A stretch of 64,000 nucleotides of DNA from Myxococcales bacterium. Its GTDB lineage: Bacteria > Myxococcota_A > Bradymonadia > UBA7976 > UBA1532. This document shows, in pieces, positions 25,447 to 36,394 of the stretch (positions within the stretch are counted from its first letter, which is position 1; every line of letters begins with the position of its first letter). The notes under the pieces were generated by a model, which ran no database searches, was not told where the DNA came from, and worked only from the letters and a program-made list of their open reading frames with translations. Location: positions 310,001-374,000 of the forward strand of contig JACKDP010000007.1 of NCBI GenBank assembly GCA_020633435.1, read 5' to 3'. The position numbers and the translations under genes are program-made.

Positions 25447-27774
25447 GTGGCCGACAATCGACGCGACACGACGCTGACGCTCACCGATGGGGACGGCCTG
25501 GCCAGGGCGTCGTCGGCCCGCATCGCTGGCCTCCTGCCGGTGCGCTACACCGACCAGGGGCTCATCGGCACCGGCGGCATGGGCGAGGTGCGCCGCGTCC
25601 ATGACCGCGTCCTCGCCCGCACCGTCGCGATGAAGGTCATGCGCCTGGTCCTCGCCACAAGCCCATCGGCGCGCCTGCGCTTCATCCGGGAGGCCCAGGT
25701 CACCGCGGGGCTGCAGCACCCGGGCATCGTCGCCGTGCACGATCAGGGGGAGCTGGCCGATGGCCGCCTCTGGTACACGATGCAAGAGGTCCGGGGCGAG
25801 ACGCTGGAGGCCATGCTCCCCGCCGTCCCCCTGCGCCGGCGGGTGGAGGTGCTGGCCCGGGTGGCGCAGGCGGTCGGCTTCGCCCACCGCGCCTCGATCA
25901 TCCACCGCGATCTCAAGCCCTCCAACATCATGGTCGGGGCGTTCGGCGAGGTCCTCGTCCTCGACTGGGGGCTCGCGCGCGTCGTGGCCGGCCCCGACAC
26001 GGCGCCGCCGCCAGCCGCGCCGCCGGTGGCGGAGGAGCCGGATCGGCAGGGCGCCCTGACGCGCCTGGGTCATGCCATCGGCACACCCGCATACATGTCC
26101 CCGGAGCAGGCGGCGGGCGCCTCGGTCGGCCCGACCACCGACGTCTATGCTCTCGGCGCCATCCTCGCCGAGATCCTGGCCGTCGAGGAGGCGCCCCGAG
26201 AGCTCGCCGAGATCCAGCGTCGCGCCCTGGCGGTGGAGCCCGGGGGCCGCTACCCCGACGCGGTGCCGTTCGCCGAGGCGCTGCTGGCCTGGCTCGACGG
26301 CGCCCGCCGGCGCGCAGAGGCCCACGCCATCCTGGGGCAGGCGCGCGCCCTCCTGGCCCCCCTGGCCGAGGCCCGGGCGTCGGCGGCCAGCCTCGCGCGC
26401 CGCGCCGAGGCCATCCTGGGCCCGCTCCCGCCCCACGCCCCCGTCAGCGAGAAGCTCCCAGGCTGGCGGCTCGAACAGGCGGCCCGGGAGCGCGCCCAGA
26501 CCGTCCGGCTGCTCGAGATCGAGCTGGTGCAGAAGGCCCGGGCGGCCCTCGAGCGGGCCGATGATCTGGGGGAGGCCCACGACTTGCTGGCTGGTCAGTA
26601 CCGGGAGCGGCTGGCGGAGGCGGAGGAGCGACGCGATCCCGACGCCACGGCCGAGTTCCTCGCGCTCCTCCGGGCCCATGATCGCGGGCAGCACACCGCG
26701 TGGATCGCGGGCCACGGGCGGCTCACGCTGCACACCGAGCCCGCCGGCGCCCAGGTCACGCTCTGGCGCGTGGTCGAAGAGGACCGCCGCCTGGTGGCCC
26801 GCGAGCCGCGCACGCTGGGCGCGGCGCCCGTCGACGGGCTCGAGCTGGCGCCGGGCAGCTACGCCCTGCACCTCGCCGTCCCCGAGCGCCCCCCGGTGCA
26901 CCTCCCGATCCGCATCGAGCGGCACCGCGACTGGCACGCCGGACCGGTGGCCGATCCCGATCGGCCCGTCCGCCTGCCGGTCGCCTGGCCCTCCGATGAG
27001 GCCTATGTGCCGGGCGGCTGGACCCTCTGCGGGGGCGACGAGCGGGCCCCCGACAGTCTGCCCCGCCGACGCGTCTGGCTGGCGGGCTTCTTCGCGCGGC
27101 GCTTCCCCGTCACGGTGGCGGAGTACCTGGATTTCCTCAATGATCTTCTGGCTGTTGGCTGCGTCGACGAGGCCCGCCTCCACGCCCCGGGGGAGGAGAG
27201 CGGGGTCGCCCTGACCGGGACGGGGCGCTTCGCTGCGGAGGCGGGCCGCGAGGACACGCCGGTGGTCGACCTGACGTGGTGGGCGGCGACCCGCTATGCC
27301 GCCTGGCTGGCCGCGCGGACGGGCCAGCCGTGGCGCCTGCCCCACGAGCTGGAGTGGGAGCGCGCCGCGCGGGGGGGCGACGGTCGCTTCTTCCCGTGGG
27401 GCGACTACTTCGAGCCCGTCTGGACCCGCGCGCTGCACTCCACGGCGGGGCCGCCGGTCCGCGCTTCGGTGCAGGCCTTCCCGGAAGACGAGAGCCCCTG
27501 GGGGATCCGAGGCCTCGCGGGCAACGTCCGCGACTGGTGCGCCAACGCCTTCCTGCGGGCACCGCCTGACGACGGTGCGTGGATCCAGGGGAGCGACGAC
27601 CCGCCCGACCCCACTGCCAGCGACGGCTACATCGCCGTGCGCGGCGGGTCCTACACCAGCATCCCCGACTTCTGCCGGTCGGCAGCGCGGTTCGGCGCCC
27701 GCCCTGGCGATCGGCGCGGAGCGGTGGGCTTTCGCCTCGTGCGTCAGGCCTGCGGGCAGAGCGCGCCCTGGTAG
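25447..27774 (+). CDS. Ser/Thr protein kinase - PEGA - FGE-sulfatase-like fusion
   Basis: 775 residues from a GTG with GGAGG 5 bases upstream. Kinase domain about 35-290: P-loop GTGGMGEV (41-48), Lys 63 in AMKV, catalytic HRDLKPSN (Asp 155), DWG at 173-175 in place of DFG, and GTPAYMSPEQA in the activation segment, so it should be active. A helical linker follows, then a PEGA-like beta-strand repeat at about 420-500 and a formylglycine-generating-enzyme-like domain at about 515-770 (RFPVTVAEYLDFLND, LPHELEWERAARGG, GNVRDWCANAF, VRGGSY). Only one Cys remains where true FGE has its copper-binding pair, so ligand recognition is likelier than sulfatase maturation. No membrane helix. The 3' end overlaps the convergent caspase gene by 31 bases. 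Confidence 0.92.
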   Translation: MADNRRDTTLTLTDGDGLARASSARIAGLLPVRYTDQGLIGTGGMGEVRRVHDRVLARTVAMKVMRLVLATSPSARLRFIREAQVTAGLQHPGIVAVHDQGELADGRLWYTMQEVRGETLEAMLPAVPLRRRVEVLARVAQAVGFAHRASIIHRDLKPSNIMVGAFGEVLVLDWGLARVVAGPDTAPPPAAPPVAEEPDRQGALTRLGHAIGTPAYMSPEQAAGASVGPTTDVYALGAILAEILAVEEAPRELAEIQRRALAVEPGGRYPDAVPFAEALLAWLDGARRRAEAHAILGQARALLAPLAEARASAASLARRAEAILGPLPPHAPVSEKLPGWRLEQAARERAQTVRLLEIELVQKARAALERADDLGEAHDLLAGQYRERLAEAEERRDPDATAEFLALLRAHDRGQHTAWIAGHGRLTLHTEPAGAQVTLWRVVEEDRRLVAREPRTLGAAPVDGLELAPGSYALHLAVPERPPVHLPIRIERHRDWHAGPVADPDRPVRLPVAWPSDEAYVPGGWTLCGGDERAPDSLPRRRVWLAGFFARRFPVTVAEYLDFLNDLLAVGCVDEARLHAPGEESGVALTGTGRFAAEAGREDTPVVDLTWWAATRYAAWLAARTGQPWRLPHELEWERAARGGDGRFFPWGDYFEPVWTRALHSTAGPPVRASVQAFPEDESPWGIRGLAGNVRDWCANAFLRAPPDDGAWIQGSDDPPDPTASDGYIAVRGGSYTSIPDFCRSAARFGARPGDRRGAVGFRLVRQACGQSAPW

Positions 27775-29093
27775 CTGCCGCTGGGGATCGTCAGCGGCTT
27801 CTTCCAGGTGAAGATGGCGCCGTCGCCGAAGTCCGCGGTGCCGATCCGGTAGAACTGCAGGCTCGACCCGCTCTGGTACATCCAGCCCACCGGGGAGCCT
27901 GACGTGGAGGTCCGGATCTCGTGCCCGCCGGCGGAGACGGTGCTGGGCGGCGTCTCGGGCGCCCAGGCCTGCCGGTTGTAGGTGGCGCCCCCGGAGGCCG
28001 TCGGCGACTGCGTCGACGTCGTGATCGTGAAGTCCACCCCGGCCGGGTAGGACTGCCACCAGATCTCCTCGGGGTTGAGGCCCCACTTCGACTTGTCGGC
28101 CGTCGCGATGACCAGGCTGGTCTGGCCGGACACCGTGTACTCGTAGACCCGGCCGCCGTGGCCGGGATCGATCTGCAGAGGGTGCTCGGTGGGCGCCGGG
28201 CGGGGGTCGACGGCACCAGGCCGGTGCAGGACCGGGTAGAGGAGGTCGTCGGGGGTCCCCACGAACGCCGGGGTCTGGGGGAGGTCGAGGGCGAAGAGCA
28301 GCGTGCACGTCCGAGCGATGAGGTCGGTGGGGGAGAGGTCCCACTGGGCCGCCTCACCGGCCTTGCCCCAGCGCCCGAGCACCGTGGTCAGCGCCCACGA
28401 AAACGCACCCACGGTTTGCCGCCCCGCCTGGAACTCCAGCGCCGACTGGCCCCCCTGGGAGGCCAGCAACAGCACGTCATCCGGCCGGGGTACCTCGAGC
28501 CGGCGCGCTCCCCGCACGCGCTGGCCCGTGAGGCTGCGGTGGCCCGGGCCCGCGGCGGCGAAGCAGGTGTCCAGGACGAGGGTCAGCTCCCGGCCCGCCC
28601 GGCGAGCGTCCAGCAGCTCGGCCAGGCGGTCGTAGGCGACCAGATCTTCGAAGCCATCGCCGCTCGGCCGGGTGCTGGCCGCCACCAGGTGCAGGGCGCC
28701 GGAGGCCGACGTCCAGCCATGGCCGGCCCAGACCACGAGCGCCCGCGCCCTGGGATCGGCGTCCGCGTCCAGCCGGGCGATGAAGGCCTGGACGAGCGCC
28801 TCGACGCTGGCCCGGCTGCCGTCCCGCGCCCACTGGCCGGCCGGGAGCTCGGCGCCGAGGCTCGCGACGGCGCGGGCCTGGACGTCACCGTCCTCCAGCG
28901 CCCGGGGCGAGATGGACGTCGCCAGCCAGACGTTCTCGACCGGCACGCCGAGGTCGTCGACGGCGGCTCGCCAGCGCTGGACGTCGCCGAGGGGGCCGGC
29001 GACGTCGGCGGCGGGCAGGTGAGGGTAGTGGGCGAGGCCGACGAGCAGCACGTGGATGGCGTCGGCGTCGGAGGTCGTCTGCTGGGTGCGCAT
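27744..29093 (-). CDS. Caspase-like cysteine peptidase with unknown C-terminal domain
   Basis: 449 residues from the ATG at 29093 (GAAGGGG upstream). Peptidase C14-type domain at about 12-310: the catalytic His is in VVWAGHGW (His 125) and the nucleophile Cys in LVLDTCFAA (Cys 177), with the expected strands before each. After a Pro-rich hinge (about 300-315), a Ser/Thr/Trp-rich beta domain of about 130 residues runs to the C-terminus (GRVYEYTVSGQTSLVIA... GSYQGALCPQA); its family is not recognised. No signal peptide. Bacterial caspase homologues act in programmed death and defence as well as in development. The neighbouring kinase and FHA genes suggest it is one output of that pathway. Confidence 0.88.
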   Translation of the reverse strand: MRTQQTTSDADAIHVLLVGLAHYPHLPAADVAGPLGDVQRWRAAVDDLGVPVENVWLATSISPRALEDGDVQARAVASLGAELPAGQWARDGSRASVEALVQAFIARLDADADPRARALVVWAGHGWTSASGALHLVAASTRPSGDGFEDLVAYDRLAELLDARRAGRELTLVLDTCFAAAGPGHRSLTGQRVRGARRLEVPRPDDVLLLASQGGQSALEFQAGRQTVGAFSWALTTVLGRWGKAGEAAQWDLSPTDLIARTCTLLFALDLPQTPAFVGTPDDLLYPVLHRPGAVDPRPAPTEHPLQIDPGHGGRVYEYTVSGQTSLVIATADKSKWGLNPEEIWWQSYPAGVDFTITTSTQSPTASGGATYNRQAWAPETPPSTVSAGGHEIRTSTSGSPVGWMYQSGSSLQFYRIGTADFGDGAIFTWKKPLTIPSGSYQGALCPQA

Positions 29094-29147
29094 GGAGGCC
29101 CCTTCGGTGGTGGTGGATCTTGGACGCCCCGTGGGGAGCGACAGTGC

Positions 29148-29163
29148 ATTACGGGTGATTACG
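29148..29163 (+). promoter_or_regulatory. Two 10-bp-phased ATTACG repeats upstream of the caspase gene
   Basis: ATTACG occurs at 29148 and again at 29158, a 10-bp step, in the 86-base gap between the caspase start and the FHA-gene stop. The spacing and core match the four copies at 25362-25397, and orientation relative to the leftward gene is the same as for the 435-residue gene. Likely a binding site shared by the block. Confidence 0.5.
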
Positions 29164-29179
29164 GCGATGGACGGACGGA

Positions 29180-30046
29180 TCAGAGGCTCGCGAGCTCGAC
29201 GGCCAGCATGCCCAGCCGCAGGAGGGCCCCCGGCCGTCGCTCGACGAGGCTCGCGGCGTCCTGGACCCCCAGATCGGCCAGCTCGTGCCGGGCCCGGAAG
29301 ACCTGCACGTTGAGCGCGCGCCGATCGAGGGCGAGCATCCGGCACAGGTCGTCGGTGGCGACCCAGCCGTCCTCGGGCTCGGCGAGCCGAAGACGGGCCA
29401 GCGTGACCAGCAGGTAGTGGTGGGCCCGCGACTCCACCAGGACGCTGCGGCCGCCCAGATCCCAGCGCGCCACGACGTACTCTTCGTCGCGGCTGACCGC
29501 GAGACGGACGCGCACCTCGGCCAGCCGCAGGCTCGTGTCTTCGACGGTGGCCTCGAAGGCCTCCGGCAGCTCGAGGCGCCAGCGCTCGCCCTGGACGCGC
29601 ACCTCGGCCACGGCCGGCCGCAGCCCGGCCTCGTCCTCCATCACCCAGCCGCCGGGCCGCCAGAAGACGATCACCTCGGGATCATCGCGGTCGGGGATGG
29701 GGAGCACGCCCCCGTCGGCGACGGCCCGCCGCCCCGTGTCGCTCGTCGCCGCCGCCACCGGGGCCGCCGCCTGCAGCCACTCGAACACCTGGTCCCCGAA
29801 GGCGACCCGGCTGCCGACGCTGGTCACGACCGCCTCGCCCGGCTCCAGCCGTCGCCCGTCGACGACCGTCCCGTTGCGGCTGCCCAGGTCGCGGACCTGC
29901 CACGTCGTCCCCGTCCACATGATCACGGCGTGCTCGCCGGAGACGCGCGGGCTGTCGAGGCGCAGCCCGCAGGCGGCAGCCCGCCCCACGATCGTGCGAG
30001 CGGTCAGGGCGAAGAACTCCCCCGTGGCGGACCGGATGGTGCTCAT
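29180..30046 (-). CDS. FHA-domain protein with C-terminal winged-helix-like domain
   Basis: 288 residues. The FHA domain fills about 10-92, with the phosphothreonine-binding set intact: TIVGRAAACGLRL, then SGEHA and GSRNGT. A beta-rich middle segment (about 120-200) follows, and the last 75 residues (VATDDLCRMLALDRRALNVQ, then VFRARHELADLGV) look like the winged-helix DNA-binding domain of OmpR/SARP-type activators. Mycobacterial EmbR also joins such a DNA-binding domain to FHA and is controlled by the Ser/Thr kinase PknH. Here it is upstream of the caspase gene on the same strand and near a kinase gene, so it could link kinase activity to transcription of the block. Confidence 0.83.
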   Translation of the reverse strand: MSTIRSATGEFFALTARTIVGRAAACGLRLDSPRVSGEHAVIMWTGTTWQVRDLGSRNGTVVDGRRLEPGEAVVTSVGSRVAFGDQVFEWLQAAAPVAAATSDTGRRAVADGGVLPIPDRDDPEVIVFWRPGGWVMEDEAGLRPAVAEVRVQGERWRLELPEAFEATVEDTSLRLAEVRVRLAVSRDEEYVVARWDLGGRSVLVESRAHHYLLVTLARLRLAEPEDGWVATDDLCRMLALDRRALNVQVFRARHELADLGVQDAASLVERRPGALLRLGMLAVELASL

Positions 30047-30181
30047 GGCGTCACCCTACGGTCGGGCCTCCGACGACGCAATGGAATCACGGCAGCCCGC
30101 CGGCTCCGAGGGCCCCGCCAGGATTGCGTTTTCGGCCCCGATGGCGTTTGCTGGCCGGCGACCTTCGTCAGGAGAACGCCC

Positions 30182-31462
30182 ATGGGTGGCTGGAGAGGAC
30201 GCGGAGGCGTCGTGCTCGGGGCGCTGCTCGTCCTGTTGGGTGCGGCCTACGCGCAGGACGAGGAGGGCGGCATCAGCGGCCTCGTCGATCGGGTCTCGGA
30301 GCGGCTCGACGCCGAGCTCGGCGACCGGGCCCCCGAGGACGATGACCGCCTCCGCGAGATCGAGCCGGCCCGGGCCGACGGGGATCGCGCGACCATCATG
30401 GCGGCGGCCATGGACGCCCCCGCCGAGGGGGTCGATCGCATCAAGCTCACCGTGACGATGCCCGGCAGCGGCCCCCGCCTGCTGCTGGTGGACGCCGGGG
30501 CGGTGTTCCGGGGGCCGGGGAGCGCCGACTACGTGCTCTGCCCCAACCAGAAGTTCCTGCTCGAGGCCGCCTCGACGGACGTGGTGGCCGAGGCCCTGCC
30601 CCTGCGGGGCGACCAGGAGCCGCCCGCCCCCGGCACGCCCCTGAAGGCCCTGAAGTCCAATGATCCCGGGGTGATCGCCGTGCTGCGCACGGTGCAGCGC
30701 CTCGAGGCCGAGGACACCCTGCGCCTGGCCCGCTACATCTCCGAGAAGGACGGCGAACCGAAGGTGGACACCTTCCTGGACAACCAGGACGTCCGCCTCG
30801 CCCGCCGCATGAGCTGGAGCCGCAACGTCGTCGGCAAGCTGGAGGGGCGCCTGCCCCGCGATGACATCCGCTTCGCCCTGCTGGCCGTGACCGATGGCTA
30901 CACCATCACCCAGACGGTCGACTGGCTGCGCCTGCACCGCAAGCTCGAGATGCAGCCGGCCATCGACCTGGCCTGGGAGATCGTGCCGGGCATCGAGTAC
31001 CTGCTGGAGCGCGCGACGCTGCGCCACCGCACGTTCAGCCCGCGGCACGCCGAATACCACTTCAACCAGGGCGTGGCCGCCTTCACCCGCAACGACCTCG
31101 ACGCCGCCCAGAAGGCCTTCGAGGCCGCGCTGGAGAAGCAGGCGGGCATGGTGGAGGCCCAGTACAACCTGGGCGTCGTGCTCTACCGCAAGGGCGATTA
31201 CGAGGGGGCCAAGGGGGCGTTCCTGGTGGCGTCCGGCATGGACGGCGCCACCGCTGACGCCGCCTACAACCGGGGCGCCGCCGACTTCCGCCTGGGCGAC
31301 AAGCTCGCGGCGGCCCGCGCCTTCCGCAAGGCCCTCGAGCTCAACGACAAGCACACCGAGGCGGCCACCTGGCTGGAGAAGGCCGATCCCGAGGGCCAGA
31401 CGGCGCCCCCGCCGCCGCCCACCAAGAAGTCCAAGCGCAGCCGCGGGAGGAAGTCGAAGTGA
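30182..31462 (+). CDS. Secreted or periplasmic TPR-repeat protein
   Basis: 426 residues from the ATG at 30182, with AGGAG 7 bases upstream. Signal peptide MGGWRGRGGVVLGALLVLLG with cleavage near AYA. The middle part (about 50-270) has no recognised domain. At least three TPR units follow at about 290-400 (AEYHFNQGVAAFTRNDLDAA, EAQYNLGVVLYRKGDYEGAK, AAYNRGAADFRLGDKLAAAR), ending in a Pro stretch and a Lys/Arg tail. TPRs mediate protein contacts, so it may be a scaffold in the envelope. It overlaps the next small lipoprotein gene by 4 bases (GTGA) and is divergent from the FHA gene. Confidence 0.82.
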   Translation: MGGWRGRGGVVLGALLVLLGAAYAQDEEGGISGLVDRVSERLDAELGDRAPEDDDRLREIEPARADGDRATIMAAAMDAPAEGVDRIKLTVTMPGSGPRLLLVDAGAVFRGPGSADYVLCPNQKFLLEAASTDVVAEALPLRGDQEPPAPGTPLKALKSNDPGVIAVLRTVQRLEAEDTLRLARYISEKDGEPKVDTFLDNQDVRLARRMSWSRNVVGKLEGRLPRDDIRFALLAVTDGYTITQTVDWLRLHRKLEMQPAIDLAWEIVPGIEYLLERATLRHRTFSPRHAEYHFNQGVAAFTRNDLDAAQKAFEAALEKQAGMVEAQYNLGVVLYRKGDYEGAKGAFLVASGMDGATADAAYNRGAADFRLGDKLAAARAFRKALELNDKHTEAATWLEKADPEGQTAPPPPPTKKSKRSRGRKSK

Positions 31463-31713
31463 CCGCCCGGATCGCCACCACCATCGCCCTCTTCGCGCTG
31501 CTGGGCGCCGCCTGCGGGGGGGAGCCGCGCCGCCTGGAGATGAAGAAGATCGAGACCGCCCCGGCCATGCAGCTCGGCCCCAAGGCGACGCCCGAGGAGG
31601 CCAACGGCGAGGTGCCCCCCCTGCAGGGGCTCGTCAAGGCCATCGCCCTCGTGCCCGACAAGCTCGTCCCGCCCGAGCCGCCCCCCGATCCGGCCTTCGA
31701 GCCGGCGCCCTGA
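31459..31713 (+). CDS. Small lipoprotein
   Basis: 84 residues starting at a GTG that overlaps the stop of the TPR gene (GTGA, 31459-31462). Signal MTARIATTIALFALLGAAC with lipobox LGAAC, then a Pro- and Glu-rich, probably extended, mature part. The coupled arrangement suggests it works with the TPR protein, possibly as its membrane anchor. No known family. Confidence 0.72.
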   Translation: MTARIATTIALFALLGAACGGEPRRLEMKKIETAPAMQLGPKATPEEANGEVPPLQGLVKAIALVPDKLVPPEPPPDPAFEPAP

Positions 31714-31870
31714 TCCACCGTCGTCACCGGGCGGCGCCCGCGCCGCCACCTCGCCGCCACGCGGTTACCGCAGGGTAGCGCCGGACCGCCGGACCGCCGC
31801 CTGCTGCGCCAGCGTGGCCCCGGCATGGCCCATGCTCTGCCCCCCTCCCTGGCCGACGCGAGGGAGCGAC

Positions 31871-34564
<2,694 letters not shown>

Positions 34565-34588
34565 CGCCGCCAGGGCTATGATGCCCCC

Positions 34589-35956
34589 GTGGCACCCCGA
34601 TCCCTCCGCGCGCGGCTGCTGACCGCCACCCTCCTGCCGGCCGCCGCGTTCATCGTCGGCCTCATCGCCCTGGCGTTCTTCGCGGCCCGCGGCCGGCTCG
34701 AGGCCGAGATCGGCCAGCGCCTGCGCGACTCGGCCGCCGTCGCCGCCGCCATGCTCCCCGAGGGGGTCATCGCCCGGTTCCAGCCCGACAGCGCCCGCAC
34801 CCACGCGAACCTGCAGCAGCGCCTGCAGCGCGTCGCCGACGCCACCTCGGCCCGCCGCGTCTTCCTCATCGCCCCCGACGGCCGCTCCCTCGTCGACACC
34901 AGCCCCGAGGCCCCGCCGCCGGGCGAGCCCGACCGCGACCTCGCCGCCGACCGCTTCGAGATCGAGCGGGCCGTGGGCGGCGTCCCCAGCTCCTCCGTCC
35001 TCTACTTCGCCCGCGATGGCGAGCCCTACATGCGGGGCTTCGCCGCCATCCGCGCCGAGGGGGCGGTGGTGGCCGTGGTGGGCGTCGAGGGCAGCGCCCG
35101 GACGTACGGGGCCGTGGGGGAGCTGCGCAACTACCTGATCATCCTGGGAATTCTGGCGCTCCTCGCCCTCAGCGCCACCGTCCTGGGGGCGAGCCGCCGC
35201 CTGACCGCCCCCCTGCGCCGGCTCGCCGAGGCCGCCGATCGCATCGGCGAGGGTCGCCTGGAGGAGCCCGTCGCCTCCGTCGCCGCCGCCGCCGAGATCC
35301 AGGTGCTCGCCCGCACCATGGACGAGATGCGCCGGCACCTGCTCCAGCGCGACCGCGAGCTGCAGCTCATGCTCGGCGGCATCGCCCACGAGGTGCGCAA
35401 CCCCCTCGGCGGCATGGAGCTGTTCGTCGGCCTCCTCAAGGAGGACCTGGCCGACTCCGAGGCCGAGCTGTCGCTCCTCAACCGCGTCGACGGCGAGCTG
35501 CACAACCTCAAGCGCGTGGTGGAGGAGTTCCTGGAGTACGCCCGGCGGCAGCCCGTGTCCCCCGAGGCCGTGCCCCTCGACGAGCTCGTCTTCGAGCTCT
35601 CGATGCTGGTCGAGATCCCCATCGCCGTGGCCGAGCCGGGGATGGTGCTCCAGGGCGATGGCGCCCGGCTGCGGCGGCTGTTCCTGAACCTGGTGCGCAA
35701 CGCCGCCCAGGCCGGAGCGACGCGCGTGACCATCGGCCCGCGGGCCGAGGGGGGCCTGCTCATCAGCGACGATGGCCCCGGCCTGAGCGCCGAGTGCGCC
35801 GGCCGCGCCTTCGACGCCTTCTACACCACCAAGGAGAAGGGGACGGGCCTGGGCCTGGCCCTCTGCCGGCGCATCGCCGAGGACCACGGCGGCGACCTGT
35901 GGCTGCTGAACCCCGGCGAGCCCGGGGCCCGCTTCGCCCTCACCCTCGCGGCGTGA
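34589..35956 (+). CDS. Membrane sensor histidine kinase
   Basis: 455 residues from a GTG. Two membrane helices (about 10-33 and 182-202) flank a periplasmic sensor region, followed by a HAMP linker (SRRLTAPLRRLAEAADRIGE), a HisKA dimerisation domain with phospho-acceptor His 267 in GGIAHEVRNPLGGM, and an ATPase domain with the N box (LFLNLVRNAAQA), G1 (SDDGPGLS), F box (FDAFYTTKEKG) and G2 (GTGLGLAL). It should autophosphorylate and pass phosphate to a response regulator, but none is adjacent. The 3' end overlaps the convergent gene by 17 bases. The signal is unknown. Confidence 0.92.
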   Translation: MAPRSLRARLLTATLLPAAAFIVGLIALAFFAARGRLEAEIGQRLRDSAAVAAAMLPEGVIARFQPDSARTHANLQQRLQRVADATSARRVFLIAPDGRSLVDTSPEAPPPGEPDRDLAADRFEIERAVGGVPSSSVLYFARDGEPYMRGFAAIRAEGAVVAVVGVEGSARTYGAVGELRNYLIILGILALLALSATVLGASRRLTAPLRRLAEAADRIGEGRLEEPVASVAAAAEIQVLARTMDEMRRHLLQRDRELQLMLGGIAHEVRNPLGGMELFVGLLKEDLADSEAELSLLNRVDGELHNLKRVVEEFLEYARRQPVSPEAVPLDELVFELSMLVEIPIAVAEPGMVLQGDGARLRRLFLNLVRNAAQAGATRVTIGPRAEGGLLISDDGPGLSAECAGRAFDAFYTTKEKGTGLGLALCRRIAEDHGGDLWLLNPGEPGARFALTLAA

Positions 35957-36365
35957 CGCGCCGGGCCAGCACGGCCAGCAGCTCCGCCGCCGCCAGGTGG
36001 GCCGAGGCGTCGCCCGCGTCCCCGCCCACCACCTCCAGCCGGCCGCCGCCCCCGCGCACCTCGGCCGCACCGAGGCGCCCCAGCAGCACCGCCACGTCGG
36101 CGTCGCCCAGGTGCGGCGCGGGATCCCCGTCGGCCGCCGTGCGCCAGACCGGCGCCGGGCCGGACCAGTCGAAGACGATGGGCGTGTCGCCCTGCACCCG
36201 CCGCGCGGTCGAGGCCCCCAGGGACCGGTAGCCGAGCCGCGCCACGTCCGGGGCCGGCAGGGGCAGGGGCGCCTCGTCGCGCCGGCCGCGCCCCCGGAAG
36301 AGCGCCACCGCCACCAGCACCGCGCCCAGGCCGACCCCCAGGCCGATCTGCGTCAGCCAGTCCAT
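35940..36365 (-). CDS. Small membrane-anchored protein of unknown function
   Basis: 141 residues from the ATG at 36365. One N-terminal membrane helix (LTQIGLGVGLGAVLVAVALF) followed by an Arg patch, which places the remaining roughly 110 residues in the cytoplasm. That part has no recognised domain; it contains DTPIVFDWSGPAPVW and ends in a hydrophobic helix-like stretch. It is convergent with the histidine kinase gene (17-base overlap) and lies 29 bases after the stop of the thioredoxin-like gene, so it may be co-transcribed with it. Confidence 0.62.
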   Translation of the reverse strand: MDWLTQIGLGVGLGAVLVAVALFRGRGRRDEAPLPLPAPDVARLGYRSLGASTARRVQGDTPIVFDWSGPAPVWRTAADGDPAPHLGDADVAVLLGRLGAAEVRGGGGRLEVVGGDAGDASAHLAAAELLAVLARRVTPRG

Positions 36366-36394
36366 CCGCAACCCACCGAAATCAAAGGGGAAGC

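Noticed and set aside
26990..27774. Diversity-generating retroelement target (FGE/C-lectin fold)
   Set aside because: The fold is used by such systems, but no reverse transcriptase, template repeat or variable repeat was found nearby.
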